Shown here: piece after piece, positions 1-8,000 of the stretch | Numbering within the stretch: the first letter of the stretch is position 1 | Layout of the letters: each line of letters begins with the position of its first letter | Assembly (NCBI GenBank): GCA_002297865.1 | Contig: DBKX01000364.1 | Span: forward strand, 1-19,760 | Direction of reading: 5' to 3' | DNA from: Lachnoclostridium sp. UBA739 | GTDB lineage: Bacteria > Bacillota_A > Clostridia > Lachnospirales > Lachnospiraceae | Length of the DNA stretch: 19,760 nucleotides | Program-made: the position numbers and the translations under genes | The notes under the pieces: generated by a model | What the model was told of the DNA's origin: nothing | Database searches by the model: none | The model's input: only the letters and a program-made list of their open reading frames with translations

Positions 1-32
1 TTTTCGTTATAATAATCTATTGTTTGATTCAT
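1..32 (-). CDS. Start of a probable class I SAM-dependent methyltransferase (partial)
   Basis: Only the first ten complete codons are inside the window, reading MNQTIDYYNE; the rest lies to the left. An ATG at 32-30 follows a GGAGAGGAA ribosome binding site that overlaps the last codons and stop of the HNH gene, so the two genes are translationally close and almost certainly one operon. The N-terminal pattern (a few residues, then T-I-x-Y-Y-N) is typical of a group of class I SAM-dependent methyltransferases beginning with a YYN motif before the SAM-binding Rossmann fold. That identification rests on ten residues and is tentative; the presence of a translated gene is more certain than its function. 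Confidence 0.45.
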   Translation of the reverse strand, partial: MNQTIDYYNE

Positions 33-34
33 TT

Positions 35-1069
35 TTAAAACACTTCCTCTCCTACTTGTTCAGTTTCCCATCGAAATAAAAGATTATTAATTGCATGTTC
101 ATCCATTTTTCTTAAAAAGGCTTGTCTCTCTTCTAGGTTCTCTCCTGTCTGTCGCATCAAAGTTTCTCTAAGAGGATGATGACTACTTATTAGATACTCA
201 TTTCTCTTAGATAAGCGTTTTAAATACTTAATTGCTGGTACTTTTGCGAATTTCCCATCAACACCCTTATTACATTTGGGGCAAGCCAATACTAAATTCC
301 AAACTCCATCCATATTAACATTTGGGGTAACTGTTTTCAATGTATGTGGGTAAAAATGATCTACATTACATACATTCCAAGCTCCTTTTTCTAATGAAAC
401 ATCATCGAAACAATAGAAACATTTTCCCTTTTGATATCCATTTAATGCATCTCTCGCAGAGGTTACATCTTTACGTCTACGATTATTATCCACGAAAAAT
501 TCTTTCGTTTTGTCATCATATTCTATATTTAATAAGTTTCTTGATATTCGATTCTCCCACGCCGTCTCAACTAGATTCCACCTAGCCTCTGTTTCCTTCA
601 TAAAGCTATTGAACTGTTGGTTCTCTAATAACCCAAAAATTTCATCAGTAAGTATAATTTTCTTGGAACCTTTACTATAATCTTTTATGTAAAAAGAAAT
701 CGGTATATCATAACTATTCACAACATGAAATGCATCTATAACATTATTAAATCCTTTTTTCACTGTCACATTTAATAACTGTTCTTTCGTAATTTCACCA
801 GTATTATAACTCTTGCAAGCCTCTAAAAATTGGCTCGAATTACTTGTAGCCTGTCTAGGGGCAGCTGTAATATGTTCACACAAAAATCTCGAAAATGGTT
901 CTGCTAATTCTTCAAGGGTAATTATATTTTTCTGAGTAGGTGCAATTTCTAATAGACTCTTTGCTAATGCAAATTTATAGGAAGCTACGTTTCTACCAAA
1001 TAAAATGATAGAGCGCCAATACGATTCTGTTGATGGACTTACTTGTTGAAACTCTTCAATACTGGACAT
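35..1069 (-). CDS. HNH endonuclease-like protein
   Basis: A 344-residue protein with an HNH-type (beta-beta-alpha metal) nuclease domain in its C-terminal part. The domain shows a zinc-binding pair C217-x2-C220, the metal and catalytic D237-H238 in a VDHFYP context, N258 in NLVLACPKCN, and the second pair C263-x2-C266. The N-terminal 200 residues are not recognised and may be a recognition or regulatory part. The start at 1069 (MSSIEEF) is preferred over ATG 1078 because the AAGGA site lies about 10 bases before the former and only one base before the latter. The downstream neighbour, four bases away, looks like a methyltransferase, so a nuclease/methyltransferase function in restriction or phage defence is possible but unproven. 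No signal peptide or membrane segment is visible. Confidence 0.8.
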   Translation of the reverse strand: MSSIEEFQQVSPSTESYWRSIILFGRNVASYKFALAKSLLEIAPTQKNIITLEELAEPFSRFLCEHITAAPRQATSNSSQFLEACKSYNTGEITKEQLLNVTVKKGFNNVIDAFHVVNSYDIPISFYIKDYSKGSKKIILTDEIFGLLENQQFNSFMKETEARWNLVETAWENRISRNLLNIEYDDKTKEFFVDNNRRRKDVTSARDALNGYQKGKCFYCFDDVSLEKGAWNVCNVDHFYPHTLKTVTPNVNMDGVWNLVLACPKCNKGVDGKFAKVPAIKYLKRLSKRNEYLISSHHPLRETLMRQTGENLEERQAFLRKMDEHAINNLLFRWETEQVGEEVF

Positions 1070-1101
1070 TACAATCATATCCTTTCATAAAAATTGATTT
1101 A

Positions 1102-1130
1102 ATCATAACAAATTACTCTATAGATTACAA
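1102..1130 (-). promoter_or_regulatory. Sigma-A type promoter of the HNH operon
   Basis: On the minus strand TTGTAA (1130-1125) is followed after 17 bases by TATGAT (1107-1102). Both boxes are near consensus and the start codon lies about 30 bases downstream. Prediction from sequence only. Confidence 0.6.
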
Positions 1131-1147
1131 ATAATCCAGTTGAAAAA

Positions 1148-1157
1148 GAACATGTTC
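1148..1157. promoter_or_regulatory. 10-bp palindrome upstream of the HNH promoter
   Basis: GAACATGTTC is a perfect 10-bp palindrome about 18 bp upstream of the -35 box of the HNH operon, a position suited to a regulator. No regulator family is recognised. The spacing between half-sites is two bases, unlike the four of the Gram-positive LexA box. Confidence 0.3.
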
Positions 1158-1239
1158 CCAAATTTTTCACATACAAAAAAAGAGACCTCTCATTACCGCC
1201 CCTTTTCCTTCCTAATACATTATAACATAAAATTTCCAC

Positions 1240-1284
1240 AAAAAACGATAGCCCACCGTTTTTTCCTTCAAAACAGTGAGCTAT
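1240..1284 (-). terminator. Rho-independent terminator of the phospholipase C gene
   Basis: On the minus strand the arms at 1284-1270 (ATAGCTCACTGTTTT) and 1262-1248 pair over 15 positions with two G-U pairs around a 7-base loop, followed by CG and a run of six T (1245-1240). It begins 8 bases after the stop codon of the phospholipase gene. A weaker second stem followed by seven T lies further down at about 1206-1175 and may be a backup. Confidence 0.82.
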
Positions 1285-1292
1285 TATAAAGT

Positions 1293-2117
1293 TTAGGAAT
1301 AAATTCCTGCTTCTTCTCCAAATTCATATAAATACTGCACCACATTAATAATAGCATGTTGTACACTTAACTTTCCTGCCTGAAAATAGGTACTCTCTTC
1401 CTGTGCCATGTATTTTAAATCATATGCATAATAAGCGCCATTACGAAGTATTTGTGACATCGGCGTCTGTTCTGTCTCCAAATAATAAGATTCATCCAAC
1501 GTATTTCCTGATATGTAGAAAGAGGTACGATTCTCATCTACATATTTTTCGAAAGCAGAGTGATTGCTATTAATTGCAGTCAAGTTTGATGCGTGATGTG
1601 GCTCATTCATATCGGATACATAGTGAGTACCTTTACCGATTAGTACTAAGGCATCTTCCATATTTCCTTCCTGTACTGCTGCTAAGGCATCATTAAAATA
1701 CCCCATAGCACGTACCATGGCTGTTTTCGATTTGCTTCCAGTCCATGATTTTTCTGTATATGGATTGTAGAAGTGTCCAGCATAGGTTGCACTATCACTT
1801 TCATTTCCTACTTTGTCTGGCCAGTCCGTGTAAGTTTTGAGAGTATTTGCATTGGATGACTGGTTGAGCAAAGAATATCCTTTGTCGTGTCGTAAGATTG
1901 CTAGTGCCTGGGTTATTATGTACTGATGGGTATGAGTGCTTCCACCGCTTTTAAATTGTGGCTTAACTTGAATGTTGTGAGACTTGATAAACGTTTGAGC
2001 AGATGGTCTTAGGTCGATTTGTACTCCTTTTGCCTGTGTTGTAACTGGCTGAATCATACACAGAACCAGTGCACAGCTTAATAAAAGTACTCGCATTTTT
2101 TTCATGATATTTTTCAT
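1293..2117 (-). CDS. plc: Secreted zinc-dependent phospholipase C
   Basis: A 274-residue exported enzyme of the zinc-dependent phospholipase C family (Bacillus cereus PC-PLC and the catalytic domain of Clostridium perfringens alpha-toxin), which hydrolyses phosphatidylcholine-type lipids outside the cell. Residues 1-29 form a signal peptide (basic start, LLLSCALVLC core, TQA cleavage site). Aligned by eye with B. cereus enzyme the zinc ligands are H64, D101, H115, H155, D159, H165, H176 and E180, with motifs HFYNP and THYVSDMNEPHH. The usual first ligand, Trp1 of the mature protein, has no counterpart. There is no C-terminal C2/PLAT membrane-binding domain as in alpha-toxin, so strong toxicity is not implied. 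The start is the ATG at 2117, six bases after GGAGGA; the ATG at 2162 has no ribosome binding site. The gene is monocistronic, between two terminators. Confidence 0.9.
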   Translation of the reverse strand: MKNIMKKMRVLLLSCALVLCMIQPVTTQAKGVQIDLRPSAQTFIKSHNIQVKPQFKSGGSTHTHQYIITQALAILRHDKGYSLLNQSSNANTLKTYTDWPDKVGNESDSATYAGHFYNPYTEKSWTGSKSKTAMVRAMGYFNDALAAVQEGNMEDALVLIGKGTHYVSDMNEPHHASNLTAINSNHSAFEKYVDENRTSFYISGNTLDESYYLETEQTPMSQILRNGAYYAYDLKYMAQEESTYFQAGKLSVQHAIINVVQYLYEFGEEAGIYS

Positions 2118-2173
2118 GGCATATCCTCCTCTAAATATAATATATGACTTTATTCCATACAATATATTTCGGC

Positions 2174-2253
2174 AAAAAAAACTCCACTTATAATCCTTAG
2201 AAACATTTTTCCTATACTTACTTGTATAAACAGATTATAAATGGAGTTTTTTT
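2174..2253 (-). terminator. Terminator of the feo operon
   Basis: Arms at 2253-2233 and 2194-2174 are complementary over about 21 positions (one G-U on the minus strand), with a 37-base loop that itself holds a small TATAC/GTATA stem. The outer part ends in a run of T on the minus strand (after GGAG at 2181-2174). It begins 24 bases after the feoB stop. Because the arm ends in A-tracts and T-tracts it could also act on plus-strand transcripts. Confidence 0.72.
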
Positions 2254-2277
2254 AAGTATTTGTTTCTCTATCTTACT

Positions 2278-4332
2278 CTAAACGAAGAAAAGTCCAATAT
2301 GATAAATAATAAATGCTACTACATAGGCTGTCGCCATCTGAAATCCTATAGTTCTAAGAGTCCATTTTAAAGAACCCATCTCACGACGAATGGCACCAAC
2401 TGCTGCAAAACAAGGCATGCACAATAGATTAAATGCCATATATGCATATGCACTTGCACCATTGAACACATCCTTAATTTGTGGAAGTGCCCTAGTACCT
2501 GCCGCTATATTTTCAATTACAGACTCATCTGTAATACCACCAAATAACTGGCCAAATGTTGATACAATGTTTTCTTTGGCAATCCAGCCAGTACAGATAC
2601 CAACGGAAGCTCTCCAATCACTAAATCCAAGCGGAATGAATATGAACTTAACTGCATTTCCTATGGAAGCTAAGAAACTGTCTTCCATATCACACATTCC
2701 ACTAAAATTAAAGTTAGATAGCAGCCAGATAAGAATGGTAGAACCAAAAATAATAGTTCCTGCCTTAATTGCAAATCCTTTTATTTTTTCCCATGCATGA
2801 ATTCCTACGCTCTTCAAAGTTGGGATACGATATTGAGGAAGTTCCATAATAAAGGTAGAAGCTTCGCTCTTAAATACGAATCGATTCAATATTAATGCAC
2901 CTATTACGGCTACTACCAATCCTAACATATAGATGGAAAACAGAATCAGTGTCTTGTTATATCCTGAAAACAAGGTAGCTGCAAACATACAGTAAATTGG
3001 AACTTTTGCCCCACAGGACATGAATGGTGTAATCATCATGGTAATTTTACGGTCTTTGTCACTGTCAAGGGTACGGGATGCCATTAAAGCTGGTACGGAA
3101 CATCCAAATCCCATAAGCAGAGGGATGAAAGATTTACCAGACAATCCGAATTTTCGGAACATGCGGTCCATTACAAAAGCCACTCTTGCCATATAACCAC
3201 TGTCCTCTAAGAAGGAAAGCAACAAGAATAACACGAGTACTAATGGTAAGAAACCTACTACGGCTCCGACTCCTGCCATAATACCGTCAATTACTAAAGA
3301 TAATACCCAATCCGATGCACCTGCATTGGTTAATAGATTGTTAAGCGCATCTGTTAATGCGCCCCAGCCTGTTTCCACTACTCCCGCAAGCCATTGACCT
3401 GGACTTGGTAATCCCTCAATAAATAAAAAGTTCTCACTAAATGTACATGCAAAGAGCAGATACATAACGACTGCAAACACTGGCAATGCAAGAAAACGAT
3501 TGGTTAAAATCTTATCTAACTTATCAGACTTGGTTTCAACGTGTCCCTCATATTTCTTCTTTACAGTACTCTTAACAACTTTGGAAATGTATTGATAACG
3601 AAGATCTGCTATTTTTGCTTCTACATCACCATCACATGTTTCATTTAGCGAAGCGACTATTTTGTCAGCTTCTTTTTTGATGTGTTCTGACAGATTCTGT
3701 TCTACAAGCTCATCGCCTTCTGCTAATTTAATAGCTGTCCATTCTTTTTCTTCTTCAGAACCTTCTGTTAGGAGTTTCTGAATCTTTTCGATACAAGTTA
3801 ATATGTTCTGGTCAAATAATTCCAAACGGTTCGGTTTTTGATGGAATTTCGCCACTTTAGAAGCAGCTTCCATCAATTCCTTCAAGCCTTTTCCGTTACG
3901 CGCCTGAATTGGAACTACTGGTACGCCAAACTCTTTGCTTAATTTTTTGAAATCGATCCTGTCACCTTTTGCCTCAACTTCATCCATCATATTAATAGCA
4001 ATAACCGTTGGTATCTGTGTTTCAATTATCTGCAATGTCAGATAAAGATTTCTCTCAATACTTGTTCCATCTACAATATTAATTACTGCATCTGGTCGTT
4101 CCTTTACTATGTAGTCTCTAGCTACAATTTCTTCTGCTGAATAAGGAGATAGCGAATACGTACCTGGTAAATCTAGAATTGCAATATTCTTGTCTCCCTT
4201 ATAAATACCTTCTTTTTTATCGACTGTAACCCCAGGCCAGTTACCAACGTGCTGTTTGGAGCCGGTCAACTCATTGAATAACGTGGTCTTTCCACAGTTT
4301 GGATTTCCAGCCAATGCTATTTTTAATGCCAT
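2278..4332 (-). CDS. feoB: Ferrous iron transport protein B
   Basis: A 684-residue FeoB, the inner-membrane Fe(II) transporter with an N-terminal cytoplasmic G domain. G1 is GNPNCGKTT at 9-17, the switch region with GNWPGVTV at 30-37, G3 is DLPG at 54-57 and G4 is NMMD at 114-117. A helical GDI-like region follows to about residue 270. The rest is a polytopic membrane domain with the two Gate repeats, including the conserved cysteine in MGFGCSVPAL and a second Cys-containing LLCMPCFAAVGA near the C-terminus. Length is within the usual range for Gram-positive FeoB. It is the last gene of the operon after two feoA genes. The ribosome binding site is GGGAGG, and a small hairpin (GTTAGC/GCTAAC, 4347-4362) lies just before it. 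Expression is expected to be iron-repressed through the upstream Fur box. Confidence 0.97.
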   Translation of the reverse strand: MALKIALAGNPNCGKTTLFNELTGSKQHVGNWPGVTVDKKEGIYKGDKNIAILDLPGTYSLSPYSAEEIVARDYIVKERPDAVINIVDGTSIERNLYLTLQIIETQIPTVIAINMMDEVEAKGDRIDFKKLSKEFGVPVVPIQARNGKGLKELMEAASKVAKFHQKPNRLELFDQNILTCIEKIQKLLTEGSEEEKEWTAIKLAEGDELVEQNLSEHIKKEADKIVASLNETCDGDVEAKIADLRYQYISKVVKSTVKKKYEGHVETKSDKLDKILTNRFLALPVFAVVMYLLFACTFSENFLFIEGLPSPGQWLAGVVETGWGALTDALNNLLTNAGASDWVLSLVIDGIMAGVGAVVGFLPLVLVLFLLLSFLEDSGYMARVAFVMDRMFRKFGLSGKSFIPLLMGFGCSVPALMASRTLDSDKDRKITMMITPFMSCGAKVPIYCMFAATLFSGYNKTLILFSIYMLGLVVAVIGALILNRFVFKSEASTFIMELPQYRIPTLKSVGIHAWEKIKGFAIKAGTIIFGSTILIWLLSNFNFSGMCDMEDSFLASIGNAVKFIFIPLGFSDWRASVGICTGWIAKENIVSTFGQLFGGITDESVIENIAAGTRALPQIKDVFNGASAYAYMAFNLLCMPCFAAVGAIRREMGSLKWTLRTIGFQMATAYVVAFIIYHIGLFFV

Positions 4333-4346
4333 ACTTCCTCCCTTTT

Positions 4347-4362
4347 GTTAGCCTATGCTAAC
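4347..4362 (-). other. Short inverted repeat before the feoB ribosome binding site
   Basis: GTTAGC-N4-GCTAAC forms a perfect 6-bp stem with a 4-base loop in the 52-base gap between the second feoA and feoB, ending a few bases before GGGAGG. It has no T-run and so is not a terminator. It might affect mRNA processing or the relative translation of feoB. Confidence 0.4.
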
Positions 4363-4384
4363 TCGTAACCAAAATCTATTCTTC

Positions 4385-4603
4385 TTATTTGAGCTCTATT
4401 TGTCTAGCTTCTGCTTTTCGTAAGCTCAGTTCATACCCACGAACATTTACTTCCACAGGATCACCTAATGGGGCTACCTTTATTACTTTAACCTGTACCC
4501 CTGGCGTAATTCCCATATCCATGATTCTTCTTCGCACAGGTCCTTTTTCACCTAAGGAAGCTACTACACCTTCCTGACCTGGTTTTAAATCTTCTAATGT
4601 CAT
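4385..4603 (-). CDS. feoA: FeoA-family protein (second copy)
   Basis: A 72-residue SH3-like FeoA protein with the typical layout: an N-terminal L-x-x-L-x-x-G-x-x-G-x-V pattern, a middle R-R-I-M-D-M-G-I-T-P-G segment, and a C-terminal strand reading VNVRGYELSLRKAEA. FeoA is a small cytosolic partner thought to modulate FeoB. A good AGAGGAGG ribosome binding site precedes ATG 4603. It lies 40 bases after the first feoA and 52 bases before feoB. Of the two FeoA proteins it is the one closer to the classic sequence. Confidence 0.93.
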   Translation of the reverse strand: MTLEDLKPGQEGVVASLGEKGPVRRRIMDMGITPGVQVKVIKVAPLGDPVEVNVRGYELSLRKAEARQIELK

Positions 4604-4643
4604 TACAAAACCTCCTCTCTGACATTCCTACTAGCTCCTTTTG

Positions 4644-4856
4644 TTATGAAACCATAATTTTTGTTGCTAATCCTTTATTCAATGCGATTCTCACGCCTTT
4701 TACTAGCAGGATTAAACCGCTTGTATTAGAACCAAGTACCTGCACTGTCTGACCCTTAATAAATCCTAAATCAGTTAAATGCTTCTTTACATCATCTTTT
4801 CCTTTAAAATCAATGATTGTTTTTTCTTCTCCCACTGAAGCAAGTGCTAATGGCAT
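4644..4856 (-). CDS. feoA: FeoA-family protein (first copy)
   Basis: A 70-residue FeoA-like protein, first gene of the feo operon. It keeps the family core (HLTDLGFIKGQTVQVLG, then a hydrophobic strand and G-V-R-I-A-L-N-K-G-L-A) but is clearly divergent from the second copy, so it is an old paralogue rather than a recent duplication. Two FeoA proteins before FeoB are common in Clostridia. The ribosome binding site before ATG 4856 is modest (AGAAG). The leader carries the promoter and Fur box. Confidence 0.92.
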   Translation of the reverse strand: MPLALASVGEEKTIIDFKGKDDVKKHLTDLGFIKGQTVQVLGSNTSGLILLVKGVRIALNKGLATKIMVS

Positions 4857-4876
4857 AAGATCATCTTCTTTCCTTT

Positions 4877-4909
4877 ATTAATATTTTATTAATATTTTAT
4901 TGATATTGA
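4877..4909. repeat. 11-bp tandem repeat in the feo leader
   Basis: ATTAATATTTT occurs twice in exact tandem (4877-4887, 4888-4898) and a third, degenerate copy (ATTGATATTGA, 4899-4909) runs into the Fur box. The period of 11 is close to one helical turn. It lies in the untranslated leader of the first feoA. Confidence 0.6.
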
Positions 4910-4915
4910 TTATCA
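4901..4915. promoter_or_regulatory. Fur box of the feo operon
   Basis: On the minus strand TGATAATCAATATCA matches the Gram-positive Fur 7-1-7 consensus TGATAATnATTATCA at 13 of the 14 defined positions. It lies just downstream of the -10 box, over about +7 to +21 of the predicted transcript, where bound Fur-Fe would block transcription. This fits iron-repressed ferrous iron uptake. Confidence 0.82.
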
Positions 4916-4928
4916 TTTTTATAGCTTT

Positions 4929-4957
4929 ATTTTACGTGATCCTTTCTAGAAAGTCAA
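4929..4957 (-). promoter_or_regulatory. Promoter of the feo operon
   Basis: TTGACT (4957-4952) and TAAAAT (4934-4929) are separated by 17 bases on the minus strand, a near-consensus sigma-A promoter. The predicted start is near 4922, about 65 bases before the first feoA. Confidence 0.8.
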
Positions 4958-4973
4958 TAATGATTTTGATAAT
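4956..4973. promoter_or_regulatory. Possible second Fur site at the feo -35 region
   Basis: Read on the plus strand, three adjoining hexamers AATAAT, GATTTT and GATAAT match the GATAAT Fur unit at 5, 4 and 6 positions. The segment overlaps the edge of the -35 box. It is weaker than the main Fur box and could be AT-rich background. Confidence 0.35.
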
Positions 4974-5002
4974 TTTTCTCATTTAATTTTCTTAAACATT
5001 AT

Positions 5003-5047
5003 AACGCCGAGGATTTGCTCTTGTTTCGCAAAACCTCGGCGTTTTTT
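5003..5047 (+). terminator. Intrinsic terminator facing the plus strand
   Basis: Arms AACGCCGAGG (5003-5012) and CCTCGGCGTT (5034-5043) pair perfectly, a 5-bp inner stem (TTTGC/GCAAA) extends it, and a run of six T (5042-5047) follows on the plus strand. On the minus strand, the direction of the synthase gene that ends at 5066, no T-run follows the stem. The hairpin may still serve as the 3' end of the synthase mRNA, but by sequence it is built for plus-strand transcripts, and no plus-strand gene lies upstream. Confidence 0.75.
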
Positions 5048-5065
5048 CTATCTCTTACGATTCCT

Positions 5066-8000
5066 TTATAATAATTCTTTTAAAAGATAATCTGCCAGCT
5101 TCGTTATACTAGGATATTCAAAGAATACTGACACAGTAAGATTTAACCCTAATAACTGATTCACCGCTGCATTCATAGAGAATATCATCAGTGAATCTGC
5201 TCCCTGTTCACTAAATCCTTCTTGGATCGAGAGCTGTCCTTTGTCAAATCCCATAATGTTACCAAAGATGTCCTGCAGTTTTTCACATAAAAGTGCTTTT
5301 CTTTCAATACCTGGAAGCGTTTTAAACTTTTCTCTAACCTGTTTTGAATCTTGTTGCTTGCTTTGTGGGGCGATATCAACTTTCTTCGTAATTAGTTCTG
5401 ATAGAAATTCTTCTTTTCCAATTGCTTGCTTCATGGAATTATTTAACTTATCCCAATCCACATCTGCAAGTAACAAAGTTTTGTATGGTTTCTGGAAAAA
5501 TTCCTCAATCATCTTTTGTCCCTGTTCTTTGTCGATTGGCTTAATCCCCATTCGTTCAAGATTATTGGAGATAGCACTATTACTTACTGCCATTCCTCCT
5601 TCGCTCCAAGGTCCCCAACAGAATGTACATCCTAGAACATTCTGTTTTCTTAGATAAGCGGCAAATGTATTCATAAATCCATTGGCTGCACCATAGTTGG
5701 CTTGTCCCATATTTCCTATTAGGCTAGTTATAGAGGAAAGCATCATGAAGAAATCTAATTCTTTCTTTTTTACTGCCTGATATAAATGAACAGTTCCTGC
5801 AACTTTTGGCTCCAGCACTGTCTGGAACTCGCTCCATTCTAATTCTACCATCATTTTATCTTGTAGTACACCAGCCGTATGAATAACCCCACGTATTGGA
5901 GGCATAGAAGCGCTGCTTTCTTCAATAACCCTCAATATACTTTCGGCATCACACACATCTCCTTGCATACATACAACATTGGCTCCCTGTTCTCTCAATT
6001 GTTCTATCTGCTCCTTAGCATTCTCTCCTGGTTTATGACGAGATACTAGAATTAGATTCTTTGCACCTTCATTGATAAGCTGTTTTGCATACACATTTGC
6101 TAAAGCTCCCGTTCCTCCTGTTATCAGATAAGAGGCATCTTCTCTAATCTCAATTTTCTTATCACTTTCTTTGTTCTGTTTTAAGTAATCTTTATGGGAG
6201 ATTAAACGTGCTATGTACCTAGTCTGTCCTCTCACTACAGATTCTTGTGACTCAACGCCTAATAAAGAAGCAAGTAACTTGTCATTTTCCATTGCTGCAT
6301 CATCCACGTCTACGATTCCACCATAGATTTCTGGATACTCAATGCTTACAGTCTTTGCAAATCCCCATATCATAGAACCTGCTAAATTCTGTTTCTCTCT
6401 TAGTTCAAGATCCTGTACATCTTTCGTTACGATTGTAATCTTAGTATTTCGTAAGTACCCCTCTTTTGTTATTACCTGTATTGCGTGGAATAATCCTTTT
6501 ACTCCTGAGTAGCTTACATCTTCCAATGGACCATTAAAAGGTTGTGCATGTTCATTGCAATATACAATCTGGAATCCGTTGTCTGCTCCCAATCTGGAAA
6601 GAGAGTGAAATACTTGTGACCAGTCCGCTTTTTCCTCTGGGCGAATCACAAACGAATTCTCATTTTGCTGTTCAAATAAAGTTCCTGCGAGAATTCCTGC
6701 TACATCTGCACCTTGCTGCTTAAACTTTGAAGCTAATAATCTAAGCGTATCTTCCTTCTCTGCAAATACTACGGTTTTCACTTCTTTTAGGTCTTTTCTT
6801 GGTTTGACATAACCATCATTTGTTTTCCAATCCATATGATAGTATTGTTTATCAAGTGTTTCCATTTCACGAAGGAGACTTTTGCTGTTGGTTAACTTAA
6901 TCAGCATATGGTCTACTTTCATTAATACTTCTCCTTTTTCGTTGTAAACCATAATATCCACGTAAATAACATTATTCTTAATTTCCGATTTTGTATGGCA
7001 CCATAATTTCTCGGATTCTCTATAGTTAAATGTAAGATTCCCTACATAGTAAGGAATAATTGTCTTATTAACAGCTTCCTTTTTGGATGTCTCCATAAGC
7101 TGATCTAGAATCAACGCTAGTCCCGACTGGAAGATACTATCAATCAATCCAGGATATAAAATGTAATCCTGATAGCGAGGTACTGTTTTTAGTGGCTCAA
7201 TAAGGCAAATGCACTCATTTTCCTGTTTATGAAGCTTAGTAATTCTACGGAAACCATCCCCAAGCCAGAAGCCTGTGCTTCGCATATAGTCATATATGGT
7301 ATCTTCCACATTCTCTTCAAAAGTAAGTTTCTCAAACTTACTAGTATCCACCTTAAGTTCACTGTTCTGGTACTGTTCCATATATGCTGCCTTACCCTGT
7401 GCATGTAATAACCACTTATCCTGCTTGTTGTTATAATCTCGGCTTGATATTTTAAATCTTGCCTCTTCTGTTTCTTTCTCTAAGTAAATCTGTACCTGTC
7501 TTTCTTCCTCCCCTTTTGCTGCTAATGGTGCACGAAATTCTATGTTTTGTAAGGAACAGCTCATCGGATTACTTGTATCCTGTATTGCAGATAACAACAT
7601 GGAAGTATGGGCTGCTGCTGGAGATATACTGACATCAAAAATGATGTGTTCACTCATAAAATAAGGTTCTGTTGTAGAGAACTTAGTCTGATAAATAACC
7701 GAATCATTCTCTGTTGACAAATCAATTCTCTGTCCTAAGATTGGATGACACTCATCCAAGCTTACATTGGCCGTACTTCTATCATATTTAAGCTCCATCC
7801 AGTATTTTTTCTTATTGTACGGATAGTTTGGAAGTGTTACTTTTGTCCAGTTCTTTTTGCCTGTAAACTGAAGATTGTTCCAGTTAATATTCACTCCTGA
7901 TGCATACACTTGTGCAATCTGCTGCGGAAGATATTCTTTCTCTTCCTGTCTCATACTTAATGTAGATGCAATCATCTGGCTATCACCAAAGGTCATTTTT

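Noticed and set aside
1148..1157. LexA/SOS box upstream of the HNH operon
   Set aside because: Half-sites GAAC and GTTC are present but separated by two bases, whereas the Gram-positive LexA box has four between them.
2174..2253. Miniature inverted-repeat transposable element
   Set aside because: The 21-bp arms end in A/T tracts directly after the feoB stop and no target-site duplication is visible, so a terminator explains it better.
2278..4332. Frameshift or truncation in feoB because it is shorter than the E. coli protein
   Set aside because: All G motifs and both membrane gate regions are intact, and Gram-positive FeoB proteins are commonly this length.
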